Assembly: GCA_036250195.1 (NCBI GenBank)
Contig: JAVHZZ010000003.1
Span: 346,421,875 to 346,485,874, forward strand
DNA from: Mixophyes australis
Lineage: Eukaryota > Chordata > Amphibia > Anura > Limnodynastidae
Reading direction: 5' to 3'
DNA length: 64,000 nt
The translations under genes and the position numbers were made by a program. The notes beneath the pieces are model-generated. The model saw nothing but the letters and a program-made list of their open reading frames with translations, did no database searches and was not told the DNA's origin. Shown here in pieces: positions 20,371 to 31,445 of the stretch. Position 1 is the stretch's first letter, and each line of letters begins with the position of its first letter.

Positions 20371-20998
20371 CAGTGATCAGGGAACAGGGGTAAATTACCC
20401 CAAATGGGGTAAAAATAAAATTCCTGGGGGTATTGCTGCTGATTCACATGCTGTCAGTTGGATTGTTGGATTGTAGACCCTTTAAATATGAAATTGCTGG
20501 TGTACCAGAAGAGCCTCAAGGGTTGGCAGAGGCCCTTCTTGAGCTTCGATGCAATAATGAAGCACGTATTGCATTTGAAAACAAAGCAGATCTGACATAT
20601 TTTTGGATGTCAACAGCTGCAAAGGCATTCAGAATTGCAAATGAGGCGGCAGTCAAAAAGTTGCTGCCTTTTGCAACAACCTACCTTTGCGAACAAGGAT
20701 TTTCCCCTCTAACGCACATAAAAACAAAGCAGAGAAATCGATTGGACGTTGAAGACTGTACCCAAATTGCTCTGACATCAAAATGCCCCAATATTGATGC
20801 TCTCGTATCGAAAATGAAGCAACATAATTTTCTCCAAAACCTGAAGTTTTTAAAATTGAAGCTTTCAAAGAAATTTTGAATAGATTTAATAAAATTTTGA
20901 ATCCCAATAATTATTAATATATGATTTCCTTCCTTTCAAATCAAGGGAGTATCTAAATATATTTTGGGGTAAAAGGTAAACAAGTTCCCTGACCCCTG
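20371..20998 (+). mobile_element. Internally deleted hAT transposon with transposase remnant
   Basis: Complete by its boundaries: ends CAGTGATCAGGGAAC and GTTCCCTGACCCCTG (inverted, two mismatches) and perfect 8-bp duplications CTGTAGTC (20363-20370, 20999-21006). At 628 bp it is far shorter than an autonomous hAT element. It keeps only the C-terminal part of the transposase gene (20433-20879). Most of the coding region was lost before or after insertion; the frame that remains is intact. Confidence 0.93.
20433..20879 (+). CDS. hAT transposase C-terminal (dimerisation) fragment
   Basis: A 148-codon open frame. Residues about 60-110 carry 'FWMSTAAKAF', 'LLPFATTYLCEQGFS' and 'KTKQRNRLDVED', the hAT C-terminal dimerisation region used in transposase oligomers; the family also occurs in domesticated ZBED-type proteins. 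The zinc finger and the DDE catalytic core are absent, so it cannot transpose anything alone. The start is uncertain: the first ATG gives about 20 residues of unclear homology. It ends 119 bp before the right terminus. An open frame in a deleted element suggests recent arrival, or chance. Confidence 0.8.
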   Translation: MLLIHMLSVGLLDCRPFKYEIAGVPEEPQGLAEALLELRCNNEARIAFENKADLTYFWMSTAAKAFRIANEAAVKKLLPFATTYLCEQGFSPLTHIKTKQRNRLDVEDCTQIALTSKCPNIDALVSKMKQHNFLQNLKFLKLKLSKKF

Positions 20999-21006
20999 CT
21001 GTAGTC

Positions 21007-21272
21007 AGTCATTCTTAGAATCTTACCCTCTAATTGAATCCTTTCTTCTATTCTGTTTTTCCTTTGGCTTTGATTCACGTTCGGACTGTAAATCCCGTTG
21101 CCGTATCTTGCGTGAAATAGCTCTGTGCATGTTCAGAAATGGACATTACGCAGCTGCATGCAATTCATGTCTGAACGCAAATGACACTTATGACAGCCTA
21201 CAACTTGAGGGGAAGAACAGGAGTGAGAAGGGGCGGATGGGTGGACGAACATAAGCAATTTATAGGAAGGGT
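21007..21272. other. Unassigned
   Basis: Short non-coding interval with several CpG-containing phrases ('gcgtgaaatagctctgtgca'). No element boundary found. Confidence 0.4.
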
Positions 21273-21571
21273 GTCAGGGGCAAGCGCAGGATATGTAGAG
21301 GGGGGTTTCCACACCACGCCGCCAGTGGGCATGACCAGCATGCATGGGGGCATGGCTATAATTTTAGACAGTGCTTGGCTGCTCTCCAACTCTTCCTATC
21401 CCCATAATATACATGGACAATGCAGCATGCACTACTGTTAGGTGCACACAGGTCTCCCTTTTCAAGCAGAGCCGTGTGAATCGGGAGCAGGGTCCAGTCA
21501 CCTCAATTATACAGTGCCCCAAGCTTGGTGGGGAGTTTCCAGGCACTAGGAACCCCCCCCCCTCGGTTTGT
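21273..21571. mobile_element. Probable MITE, boundaries uncertain
   Basis: The left end 'caggggcaagcgcagg' and the right end 'ctcggtttgtctatg' are weakly inverted. The flanks share GGTGT. The interior has 'ggggggtttccaca' and 'aaccccccccc', as in other CAGGGG-type elements here. Assigned by style. Confidence 0.45.
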
Positions 21572-23216
21572 CTATGGGTGTGCCAACACAGATGAGGCCA
21601 ATCCAAGTCCTGAGTTTCTCTTAAGTACGTGTGTTTCAGCCTCCTCGTTTGTACCGGCTACATGGCAGGTGTAAGTGCCGACTGATAATGATGACTGGCA
21701 CGGCATAGTCTTTATTTATAAAAAGTACATGTATGTGTGCCATTAGCTAGCGTAGAACATGTGTATGCAAGTAAGATAGACCATAAACCGCATTGCATGT
21801 ACAGTACACATTAAGAACATCTTGATTTATGTACTTAATTTTACAAAATATATAAAAATATATTGTTGTTAAACCAACCATATGTTTATTAATGATTATA
21901 CTGTTTAGAGTTATTATTTTATTTTAGAATACATTATCGAGATCCGCTTGGATCTGAATACGGTCAGAACTGCGCTTAAGTTCAGTGCTCCTTTTTTAAA
22001 CTGATTTGAATTAGGCCCTGTGTGTTTTTCCCTTCAAAAGGTAAAAAGTATTACTGGCAGAGGGAACAAATGTTCCATAGGTCAGTTGCTGCAGTTTTTG
22101 GGGAGGGCAGGGGGCACTCCAAAGGCACTTTGCAAGACCCTCGGCTCCACTTGGTCTACAACCGCCCCTGGGTACGCTGGTCCAAATGCAATGGTACGTA
22201 ACAAGACAATGAGATATAAATAAATACCTTTTGTATTTTAAATATGCCCATAAATAGAACTGATCAGGTTTTATGTTATTGAGCTATTAATTGTTTTACT
22301 TAAAGATACACAAAATCGGTGCTCACCGACATATTATATATATATTCATATGTCCATTTTTGTATCCATATCCATATGTTCATTTGACCTATTATTGGAA
22401 TAAAGATCATTTGGCTGGTGTAGTTAAGACCTTTAATCTAACCTACACATTTAGTCTCACAACTGGTGTTGCAAAATCTAATGTAATAAATAGTTTAGGA
22501 CTTATTGAAAATCAGCTCCTGTAATTAGCAGCATCTTAATCCTCCTAACCAGTGAAATGAAAAGGATGCTATTAAACAAAAAGGATTCTTATGGAAATAG
22601 GACATTCAATCATGACAGCAGTTACAGATGATTTTGAAAAAAATAAAATAATTTAAATTAATTAAAATATTAAAGTTAACTAAAAACACTGAAGGGCTCG
22701 CCATAGTAACCATGGAAACACAGTGTTCATTAATGGAATACATTTAATTAGTGCATCCCTACAGTCTCCTATTATGCTGATATTCACAGATTGGACAACT
22801 CTGAAAGGCTGTGAGGAACATCATGGAGAACTTAGATGGACGGTCTTGACCTCAGCAGAAGTAGTAGTCGACTTTGTGTTCAGGAAATTTGAATGCGAAT
22901 CTTTCTTTTTGCATAGAGGTGCTGTTGCATGCTAAGAACACCCTTTTCACCTATAACGCTCCTTTTACAATGTTCCCTCTGAACAGTGCTCTCTGGCAAT
23001 AAAAGGGTTCAGTGTATGCCCACACAATGTATTTCTTTTAACAAGTTCAGTTTATCATATTCAGATTGCTTACATTAAAGCAAACAGTGTGCCAAGCCCA
23101 TGTGACACAGGAATTCCCAGTGATGACTTTTAGGTAAGGACTGCAGTTTAAAAATGGTGACTGGACCATTCTTTAATAAGCCCAAGTCCATCAGGTACTC
23201 CATGCTTCTGTTAGTG
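21572..23216. other. Mainly single-copy DNA; possible conserved block
   Basis: No gene recognised. About 22560-22780 is non-repetitive and dense in AT-rich motifs (TTAATTA, GTTAAC, CATTAAT), with the near X-box GTAACCATGGAAAC at 22706-22719. This is the texture of a conserved non-coding enhancer, not evidence of one. Frames at 22723-22935 and 23075-23269 lack known domains. Confidence 0.35.
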
Positions 23217-23509
23217 GAAAGGCTCAAAAAGGGGGACTGGAGTTTTTCATAATCCAATAAAAGATGCACTGTGTCTTACCTTTGCAATTCCTGGTTCTTG
23301 CCAAAAGGCCCAAAAAGGGGGACTGGGAGTTCCATCTGAGTTTGCCATAATCCAATAAAAGATGCACTGTGTCTTACCTATGCAATAGCTGGTGCTTGTC
23401 AAAAGGCCCAAAAAGAGGGATTGGGAGTTTCAACTGAGTTTGCCATAATCCAATAAGAGATGCACTGTGCTTTACCTATGCAATAACTGGTGCTTGTCAA
23501 AAAGGCCCC
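23217..23509. repeat. Tandem repeat, three ~98-bp units
   Basis: Units at 23217-23302 (86 bp, internal deletion), 23303-23400 (98 bp) and 23401-23498 (98 bp), plus a partial start of a fourth. Shared phrases: 'aaaaggcccaaaaag', 'cataatccaata', 'gatgcactgtg' and 'ctggtgcttgtc'. Each unit holds a CCAAT motif. Units 2 and 3 are more alike than unit 1. Confidence 0.9.
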
Positions 23510-24947
23510 ACAAAAGGAGTTAATCTGAAATCAGTAAACTAATAAAGGTAGGATTATCAGACACACATTTGTAATTAGGTTATTTACATTAGGTGTCTGT
23601 CAGTGGAGAGCATCTAAGCTTATTGTACTCTACGAATGTAGTATTGAGACCTGAGGAGTGAAGTATGGTCAACCAGAAGATAATTCCATCCTGGGACACT
23701 CTTATTTAGCATGAATAAATACACAAAAAGTGTTGCTCCCTAGCAGTAATTTATACCAGCAGTCACACCGTATATTTCCCCATAAGGCTTTGGGGTTCTG
23801 AACATATATTTTTTTCTCCACCATTTTATTAATTTTCACCTTTCTACAGTAGTCTATATTAGTAGGAGCCACTTGCTATACTTACCTGTCAACCAAATAA
23901 TGTACATAATATGCTATGATAGCATATTATATAGATGGAAAAATAATGCAGGGAAGCTGCAATTTGATAACTGCATCAGAGGCTATAAGCATAGCTGTTT
24001 ATATGGAGGACTGAGCAGTGCACAGTGGTCAGCAGCAGTCTGTGGACCACGGATTTAAACGTAGCTAGAATTTCAAACATATATAAGTTACTCTATAAAA
24101 GTAGAAGAGATAGTAAATTAAAATTATAAGCATGCCTACTATTGGTACTAATTTCGATTTTCCATTGGATGCGGTCCATTATGTCCTGATTTTTTGTGAT
24201 GTTGGAAGATATGTTAAAGGTGCGATAAATCCCCAATTATTACATAAATGGACACGGCTCCACATGACATGAGTTCCCTCTTCTGCATTCCTTCCTTTAA
24301 TAGTCTGTAGAATATAGACATCTAAATGCGAATTCTTATACAATGGGCCATTTACTCGTACTAGCCTCCTGGGCCAAAAGTTATGAGCTCTCCCTGTCTG
24401 GAAAGTCTTTTAAATATAAATACATTACACTGCATTGTCAGATGCGCATTAGTCATAACGTGGGAATGTTTAATCATTATAACTAAAGTGTATCATTTAC
24501 AATGTAATTTTTTTTCATTGCACACGTGTTTATGCTCTTAGGCCTCTTTCACGTGTTCATCAATCCCATGGATGTAGCCCAAAGTCCACGTTTATAAATA
24601 CATGTTAAGAACTTGTGAATGGTTTGATGCACATAGATAAAGTGATATGAGCATATTATATTCCAGATTGGCCAATGCTTACGTTTGCAGACATGGGTTT
24701 GAAAACCTGTGTTATGCATTGCAATGTATCGTCAGATGCATATTAGTGATAAGGCATGAGTCGCTCAGAAGGGAGCTCTGCTCTTTTCAGAGAGGTGGCC
24801 TCGAGGGGTGATGTGAGAGCCCTGCAGCTGAAGGGGGACTCACGTGAGGCCCTCAGGGGTGGTAGGCACTGGCACTGTCGGCCCCCTTACCACCTTCAGA
24901 CCATAGCACCTACGGTAGGTCCGCTACTGGATAATGAATTACAGTAA
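23510..24947. other. Unassigned, no gene seen
   Basis: AT-rich single-copy sequence. Two short similar phrases occur at about 24440 and 24730 ('gtcagatgc.tattagt.ataa'), 290 bp apart, perhaps the ends of an old element. About 24750-24925 is GC-rich and ends 'gtaggtccgctactgg', the look of a MITE right end, unproven. Confidence 0.4.
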
Positions 24948-25339
24948 GACTTTCCTCTAGTCTCCAAACCTTCAAGCGTTCTCTGAAAACCCACCTCTAC
25001 AGACAAGCTTATAGTATTGCTCTACCACCCTCTTAATCTCCCCTATTACCACCCTCTACACAGCTAACACAAGACAACAACCCTCTGACCAACATTGGTA
25101 CACACTCAGTACATTTACCTTTGCATTCTAGCTGGTCCAGTGTGCAATATGATGTAGCACATGCCCTTGTGTTTCAAACTCCCATTGTCCCATAGATTGT
25201 AAGGTTGCGAGCAGGGTTCTCTTACCTCTCTGTCTGTATGTATTACCCAGTATTGTCTTATCAATGTTTGTTCCCAATTGTAAAGCGCTACAGAATTTGC
25301 TGGCGCTATATAAATAAATGATGATGATGATGATGATGA
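24948..25339 (+). mobile_element. L2-type LINE, 3' end only
   Basis: Translation starts 'LQTFKRSLKTHLYRQAYS', the last residues of an L2-type ORF2. A 3' UTR follows, with 'attgtaaggttgcgagcag' and 'gcgctacagaatttgc', then 'ggcgctatataaataa' and an (ATG)n tail (25318-25339). The last 45 bp are nearly the same as the SINE 3' end in this window. Confidence 0.88.
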
Positions 25340-26216
25340 ATTAGCCTCCTGAGATTTAATTTCTTCTGCAAATAAATAGAAAATGTGGCAGCACTTGTTA
25401 ATCCCAGATAGAATATTTAATGTAAGGTAATATAGCATGTAATGGGATTATGTAGCACCTCACTAAATACATTTGCCTGTTATTTGATCAATGCATTTTG
25501 CAGAGTTCCGAAACTAAACCTAGAAACAATCCCTAAAGAGAGGTTATTTTCATAACAGCTCCAAATACCTGGTTATGCTCCAGATGATAAAATCGATTTC
25601 ATGATGAGTGTATTGTAAACGTTCACTTTTTACTGGTAGCGATTTTGAAATAATTCTTAGTCATCCACCTTGTCCTAATTTTCTTTAGTGTTGCTACAGA
25701 ATCATTGTTGCCTTTCGATATATAAATCATTTTGTGAACAATACAACACAATCTTTTAAGATGAAAAAGTTTGCGATGAGTCATATTGTGACTATGTAGC
25801 AACATTCTGCCACATCTTCTCCTTACACTACTCCTACACTTCAGTCTGGAATCTGCATAAAATGACTCCGCAGAGACATAGCCTTCACAGAAGTACAATT
25901 GAGACAAGGCTGTAAAAATAAATTTACATAGTTATTGCATTACAACTCTCTCCACATTTTCAACTGTCTTTTCTATCTATGAAATAATTCATATTTTGCA
26001 TTATATTGCAGCACATACATTTCACGGTATAGGACACACCATCTTGTATCTGCTATATCTTTCCAAACTCAATTTCTGTTGTGATTCCATGTAGCAGAAA
26101 CAATTTCTACTAAGAAAATAGGAAAATTTGTGAGGAACAATGTCTACATTTATATTATATGAAAGAACAAAATTAATGTGTATTGCCTGTATACTCCCCT
26201 CATTGAATACAAAGAT
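25340..26216. other. Unassigned, no gene seen
   Basis: AT-rich. The minus frame 25623-25907 (94 codons) has no recognised domain. Confidence 0.4.
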
Positions 26217-26579
26217 TTATCATAATCATCAGTTATTTATATAGCGCCACTAATTCCGCAGCGCTGTACAGAGAACTCACATCAGTCCCTGCCCCATTGG
26301 AGCTTAGAGTCTAAATCATACTTGCCTACTTTCATTCAGTGCAGTCTGGGAGAGGGGGCGTGACTAGAGGGTGGAGGGGGCGGACCAATCGCGCAAAATG
26401 AAGTTTTGTTGCAGGGACGGCCCAAAATGACGCGATGCACCACGAATCGCGTTATTTTGGCCAGGGAATTGCGGGTTGCGGGAGACTTGCCTGCTCTCCC
26501 AGGAGGCCGGGAGACCGACCCGAATTTCTGGAGTCTCCAGGACAATCCGGGAGAGTTGGCAAGTATGGTCTAAATTCCC

Positions 26580-26618
<39 letters not shown>

Positions 26619-26679
26619 GAGAGAGAGACTAGAGTCCATTTTAATAGCAGCCAATTAACCTACAAGTATGTTTTTGGAG
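26217..26679 (-). mobile_element. SINE, 5'-truncated, split by a MITE
   Basis: 26221-26316 matches the SINE 3' part ('gcgccactaattccgcagcg') and 26568-26679 continues it with an (AC)n run (26582-26613) and 'gcagccaattaacctac'. The tRNA-like head is absent. The interruption is the MITE at 26317-26567. Confidence 0.88.
26317..26567. mobile_element. hAT-type MITE, 'CATACTTGCC' family, copy 2
   Basis: A 251-bp element, reversed relative to copy 1, with ends CATACTTGCC and GGCAAGTATG. Perfect 8-bp duplications GTCTAAAT are at 26309-26316 and 26568-26575. The host sequence is the SINE at 26217-26679. Confidence 0.93.
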
Positions 26680-26899
26680 ATTTATGAGTGCTTCACAATT
26701 CGGGACTGGGCACGAAGGGCCCACCGAGGGAATGCAGTGGCACGGGCCCAATGGAATATTGTGTGTGTGTCACCTCAAAGCTCGAACATGCAGCTGAAGT
26801 GGAGTGGCCATGTACCTTTATATTTATATGTAGCCAGCCAACAGAGGGGACGTGGTCAGCCAACAAAATAACTAAATGTTTTGTTTCTTTTGATGTTTG
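26680..26899. other. Unassigned
   Basis: CG-richer start ('gggcccaccgaggg') suggests a further old MITE, without clear ends. Confidence 0.3.
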
Positions 26900-27055
26900 T
26901 TAATTATATGGACGCCACTGTGGCTCCTCAGCGCTGTACAGCTTTTTCCACTTAGAACTACTTTTTTTCAAATCACCTGTTGGCCTCAAGTCGATGAATA
27001 AGCCAGGTAGAAGAAGATTTGAAAAAATCAGCTTTAAATGGTGTCCATATAATTG
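26900..27055. mobile_element. Short MITE with ~20-bp inverted ends
   Basis: Ends 'ttaattatatggacgcca' and 'tggtgtccatataattga' are inverted copies with one mismatch in 18. The interior contains 'cagcgctgtacag', perhaps from a SINE. No coding capacity. Target duplication unclear. Confidence 0.7.
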
Positions 27056-27225
27056 ACAAGTACCAAAAGAAAAAAATTTACTTTATTTATTTTAGGTTTA
27101 TTTAGTTAATAATATTAAGTTTAAGTTAAACAATAAAAAAAAATTCTACAAGTTATATATTATATATTTTTAATTCTAAAAAATAAAACAATAATATATT
27201 TATAGTAATATATAAAATCACTGTA

Positions 27226-27741
27226 CAGTCATGGCCAAAAAATTTGAGAATGACACAAATATTATTTTTCACGAAGTCTGCTGCCTTAGTTTTTATGATG
27301 ACAATTAGTATATACACCAGAATGTCATGAAGAGTGATCAGATGAATTTCAATTCATTTCAAAGTCCCTCTTTGCCATGACAATGAACTTTATCCCCAAA
27401 ACAACATTTCCATTGCATTTCAGCCCTGCCACAAAAGGACCAGCTGACATTAGGTCAGTGATTTTCTCGTGAGAGTGTTGACGAGGACAAGGCTGGAGAT
27501 CACTCTGTCATGCTGATTGAGTTAGAATAACAGACTGAAAACTTTAAAAGGAGGATGGTGCTTGAAATCATTGTTCTTCCTCTGTTAACCATGGTTAACT
27601 GCAAGGAAACATGTGCAGTCATCATTGCTTTGCACAAAAAGGGACAGACTGATATTCTGCAAAAGGTAAAGGGATTGGACTGCTGAGACCTGGGGTAAAG
27701 TCATTTTCTGTGATGAATCCCCTTTCAGATTGTTTGGGACA
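27226..27741 (+). mobile_element. Tc1-like transposon, internally deleted and 3'-truncated
   Basis: Starts next to a TA with 'cagtcatggccaaaaaattt', as in Tc1-like inverted ends. After about 360 bp comes 'ATGGTTAACTGCAAGG'. Near 27640 the sequence jumps to the catalytic region: 'VIFCDESPFRLFG' is readable at about 27695-27735, containing the second acidic residue of the DDE triad. The frame is broken and the 3' half is missing, replaced by an L2 fragment. Confidence 0.85.
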
Positions 27742-27744
27742 TCT

Positions 27745-28290
27745 GAAGAGATGCTAGCAAAGGCAGAGGATATAAGAGGAGGAAGGCTGATAGGCTTGAA
27801 AGAAGAAATGAGTTTTGGGGGCACATTTGAAGCCTTGTTGTCTAGTTCACAATCCAAGCTGTGGGAGTACATTTCATAGGTGAGGAGCAGCCCAGCTAAA
27901 AATGTGGAGGTGGAGTGCAAATAGGTAATCAATGAGGTAGTAGGTGGCAGTCGTTGGCATGGAGGAGGGGGCAAGAGGAAGAGTGGAAATTGGAAATATA
28001 GGAGGGAGAGATGTGACTGAGGGCTTTGTAGGTGAAGGTGAGGAGTATGAACCTCTCTGGTCAGCAGAGGTAGAGTGACAAAAGAGGAAAATGGGGCGGG
28101 TACCAGCACTAAGGGTAGGCTGAAGAGGGGTGAGATGGGAGTAGAGTAGGCTAGAGAGGATTATTAGGGTGTGAATGACAGTTTTGGTTGCTGTCAAGGT
28201 GAGAAAGGGCCGGATCTTGGAGATGTTCCAAAGGTGCAAGTGGCAGGATTTGTAGAGGAGGTGAATATGGGAAGTGAACATTAAACATGG
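27745..28290 (-). mobile_element. L2-type LINE fragment
   Basis: Minus-strand translation gives 'NISKIRPFLTLTATKTVIHT', the same region as 'NISKIHPFLTTQATKTLVHS' in the copy at 41.1 kb. Frames then shift several times through the C-terminal part. The tail end abuts the broken Tc1. Inactive. Confidence 0.75.
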
Positions 28291-29243
28291 AAACCATTCT
28301 CATTGTTGTGGCAGCACCCAGGTGGACATAATTAGTGACACAATGCTGCTAAGACAACAAATAAAAGTACTTTAATACTACTTCTCTTATTGTTTTTACT
28401 TTTTAAGTGGATAACTCTATCACTCCTAAACTGCTTTAGACAGTTCACGTTCTGTCCAAACAAGGCAGCACTGGATGCAACGCCAATATTACAGCAGTCT
28501 GAGGAATGGATGCGGACTGGCAATGCTTCATTTTGACCCCCAGCTTTCCAGAAAGAACCTTAGACTGTGCTTGATGACATCTTTTCTTTTTTTTGGGGGG
28601 GGGCAAAGTGTAACTAGTACATGGACAGCACTGGGTTTGAATATTCATAGATAGGCTGATTTTATTTCATTTCTGATTTTTTTTTATGTTTACACTATTT
28701 TCTGTGTTCTTTTTTGCAGTATTTGCTGACTGAGCGTCACCATTAAGATTTCTAAAACAGCAATCGTTTATGAAACTGACAAAATGTGAGTCAACATCAT
28801 TAATGCTGTCCCTTCTTGCCTTGTCACATTAGTATAATACCCCGTTGTTAGCAGAAATGGAAGAATCTACTGGGAATAATGAAACAACAAAGAAAAGCAG
28901 AAAACTCACACGTATGGCACACTGCAACAAGATGAAAAGAGATTTAAGCTGGAGTCTGTGCCAAAGCATATAGCATGCTCAGGAATGCCACACCCAAACC
29001 CAGTGAAATAACTCTACATAAAAACAAAACTCTAGCCTGTCACACACAAACTGTAAAATCTATTAAAGTATCAAAGTCACAATTTACATAGCAGGAAAAC
29101 AAAAGCTCAGAAATGCTCACAATGGGCCATGAAGGCACGCAAACTGAGCACATCATGAGACCACGCATAGATCGGCTCTGCGTACTTCCGAATTCAACAC
29201 GAAACAGATCTCAAGATACGTATGGTGATGACTATGGTGTAGG
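28291..29243. other. Unassigned, no gene seen
   Basis: No repeat or frame recognised beyond a short T/G run near 28590. Confidence 0.4.
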
Positions 29244-29411
29244 CAGGCGCGGGCTGACGTCCGTCAGCCCGGTGGGCACACGCCGCACAGGTGGCCGCGT
29301 CACATGACACGTGATGCGGCCGCGTCATCAATGATATTACTTCCGGGGAGCGGGCGGCCCTAACAGCCGTGATTCTGATGCCCCCCTGCCCCCCGGCCCA
29401 GCCCGCCCCTA
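29244..29411. mobile_element. hAT-type MITE, 'CAGGCGCGGGCTG' family, copy 1
   Basis: A 168-bp GC-rich element flanked by perfect 8-bp duplications GGTGTAGG (29236-29243, 29412-29419). Ends 'caggcgcgggctgac' and 'cagcccgcccct' are inverted. Its right end ('gccccccggcccagc') resembles the elements at 30056 and 47355. Confidence 0.9.
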
Positions 29412-30055
29412 GGTGTAGGTTTACTCTGCTCTACCAGACCAGACATTGCAGGATACGTACAGTACCTATGTGGATTATAAAATCTTAAAAGAACACACAT
29501 AAAAAAAAATATATATTCATATTCAATTAATGTTACATGTCAATATTACAGTCACTTATGATTATACATGGACATTTTTTTAAAAACTGTTTTGTTTTTT
29601 TTTTGTTTTTTTTCTAGAAAAACATTTTTTAGGGTTTTTTTAATGTCTACTGCACATAACAGACAATGTTACAGTTGCTCCTGATTACAACACCTGTTTT
29701 AGTATGTATACTCAGCCGTCAGCACTAGTATTCAGGACTCAGACTAGGCCTCTAGCTGGCGCAAGAGGTACGGCAGAAAACCAGGGTACTTCTGTGTGCG
29801 CCTGAGTGTGACTTGGATGTGGCTGCACAGGAGCACCCTTACTGTACATTACCTACCTAAAGCCGCCCTTTCCCCACCCTGCTCCCTCCGCTAAATCATA
29901 GGCTGCAGTAAGTGTCGTTTGCACCCAGCAATGACTTGGACGTGGCTGTGTTCTGTTGCATACCGTACGGTTCTGAGCATGAGCAGAGTGATTTTTGCGA
30001 ACTATACTTACAAAATACATTGTCTTAATGACTGAGGCTCAATATCATTCCCACA
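29412..30055. other. Unassigned, no gene seen
   Basis: T-runs at 29570-29640. About 29750-29990 contains CpG-bearing phrases similar in style to old MITEs. No gene. Confidence 0.35.
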
Positions 30056-30230
30056 CAGGGGAGGGCTGGCATAATTTAGCCTGGGGGGCAAGACTCAACT
30101 CAGAAGTCTATTAGGAACATTTTAAAGGGACAAAAATGCAGGCGGGCCAGTGACCCAATCCATGGTAGCCCATTATGTGACCGGCCCGGGGTGCAGATGC
30201 CCCCTGCCCCCCAGCCCAGCCTGCTCCTAC
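30056..30230. mobile_element. MITE of the same family, copy 2
   Basis: Starts 'caggggagggctggca' and ends 'cagcccagcctgctcct', inverted. The interior 'aagggacaaaaatgcaggc' is shared with 47355-47506. No clear duplication. Confidence 0.75.
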
Positions 30231-31151
30231 ATTTGTCTGAGACTATGTAAACAGCAGAATTAGCCAGTGTCCAGAATACATATTTGACACCAGCCTGGGG
30301 CATAAATCATGTAAGGGCCCCATATACCCTACTAGGACAAAGAAATACCTATACACAAGGGGCTTTAACAGACATTCTCCCCTAGGTTTAGTATACATTC
30401 CTGGAAATGTCACTATTTCCACTAGTATCCAACTGTACAGTACAGTTATTCTTATAAATGTAATTAGACAGGATGTAATTCTCAATACAGTTTCTGTTTT
30501 TCTATCATAACTCAATATTAATTAAAAAGAAAACATACAACAAAATGACATTATAACTGTTTTGAGTAATTATGTCATGATGGGACTTGTAATGCACCTA
30601 AGTCTGCACATGATGTGCTGTTCATCTCCACATCTGGAAGGTCCCTGAAAACCATTATAAAAAGTTGGCAACAACTCTACCGTCCTTCAGCTCGTGAAGA
30701 ACACTTGTGGCTTTCATTTATTTATTTTTACTTATAAACTTTTATTTTTTTTCCCAAAACCTGCTTCGAACATTTTTTTTTAGGCATATTTATTATTTGA
30801 CTTTATTACTCTCAACAACAAGTAAGCTCAACAGCGAATATTATTAAAGGACATTTCTACACATTCTCACTCACGCAATGCTCTTCCACATGAGGTTTAA
30901 TCGTTTGTGGTTTGGGCTTAAGTTTGATTTCTCAAATGTGTTTCCAAGCTGGTCTGATCGGTAACCAGCGCCCCGGACTGAGGATAGAGCCGAACGTGGC
31001 AGGACTCTCAGACAGACTCCACACATCTGGATTATGGAGTATATTGTATATTCTCTCCCTAGTGAAGGGAGCTTATAAACTAGAATTGTTTTGTACACTT
31101 TCCTTTGTATATAACAACAGCCAATGGGTTTACTTGTTGGACGTAATATGC
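30231..31151. other. Unassigned, no gene seen
   Basis: Minus frames at 30243-30515 and 30871-31164 and a plus frame at 30912-31187 have no known domains. AT-rich, T-runs near 30740-30780. Confidence 0.4.
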
Positions 31152-31325
31152 CAGAGTTACCCAAACCCAGTCCTCATGGCTCCTTAACAGTACAGGTTTT
31201 CCAGATCTCCTAGCTGTGGCACAGGTGCATTCATTACTGACTGATACATTGTAACAGATCCACAGTAGTATAAATTAATTCACTTGTCTTCTGTGGGCTA
31301 TGAGGACTGCGTTTAGGAAACCCTG
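31152..31325. mobile_element. hAT-type MITE, 'CAGAGTTACCCAAAC' family
   Basis: 174 bp; ends 'cagagttacccaaacccagt' and 'actgcgtttaggaaaccctg' are inverted with some mismatches. Flanks TAATATGC (31144-31151) and TAATATAC (31326-31333) differ at one base. Confidence 0.88.
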
Positions 31326-31342
31326 TAATATACTCTCTAATA

Positions 31343-31437
31343 CAGGTGTCAGCAACCTGTAGCTCTCATGCTGTTTGCCTGGCAGGGCATGCTGGAATTA
31401 GTAGTTCCACAGCAGGCAGAAAATCACATTTTGCCTG
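31343..31437. mobile_element. hAT-type MITE, 'CAGGTCTGGCCAAAC' family, short copy
   Basis: 95 bp with perfect 8-bp duplications CTCTAATA (31335-31342, 31438-31445). The left end 'caggtgtcagcaacctgtag' matches the family; the right part is shortened to '..cattttgcctg'. It lies 17 bp from the previous MITE. Confidence 0.88.
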
Positions 31438-31445
31438 CTCTAATA

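Noticed and set aside
23217..23509. CRISPR-like array
   Set aside because: Whole units repeat without unique spacers and the genome is eukaryotic.
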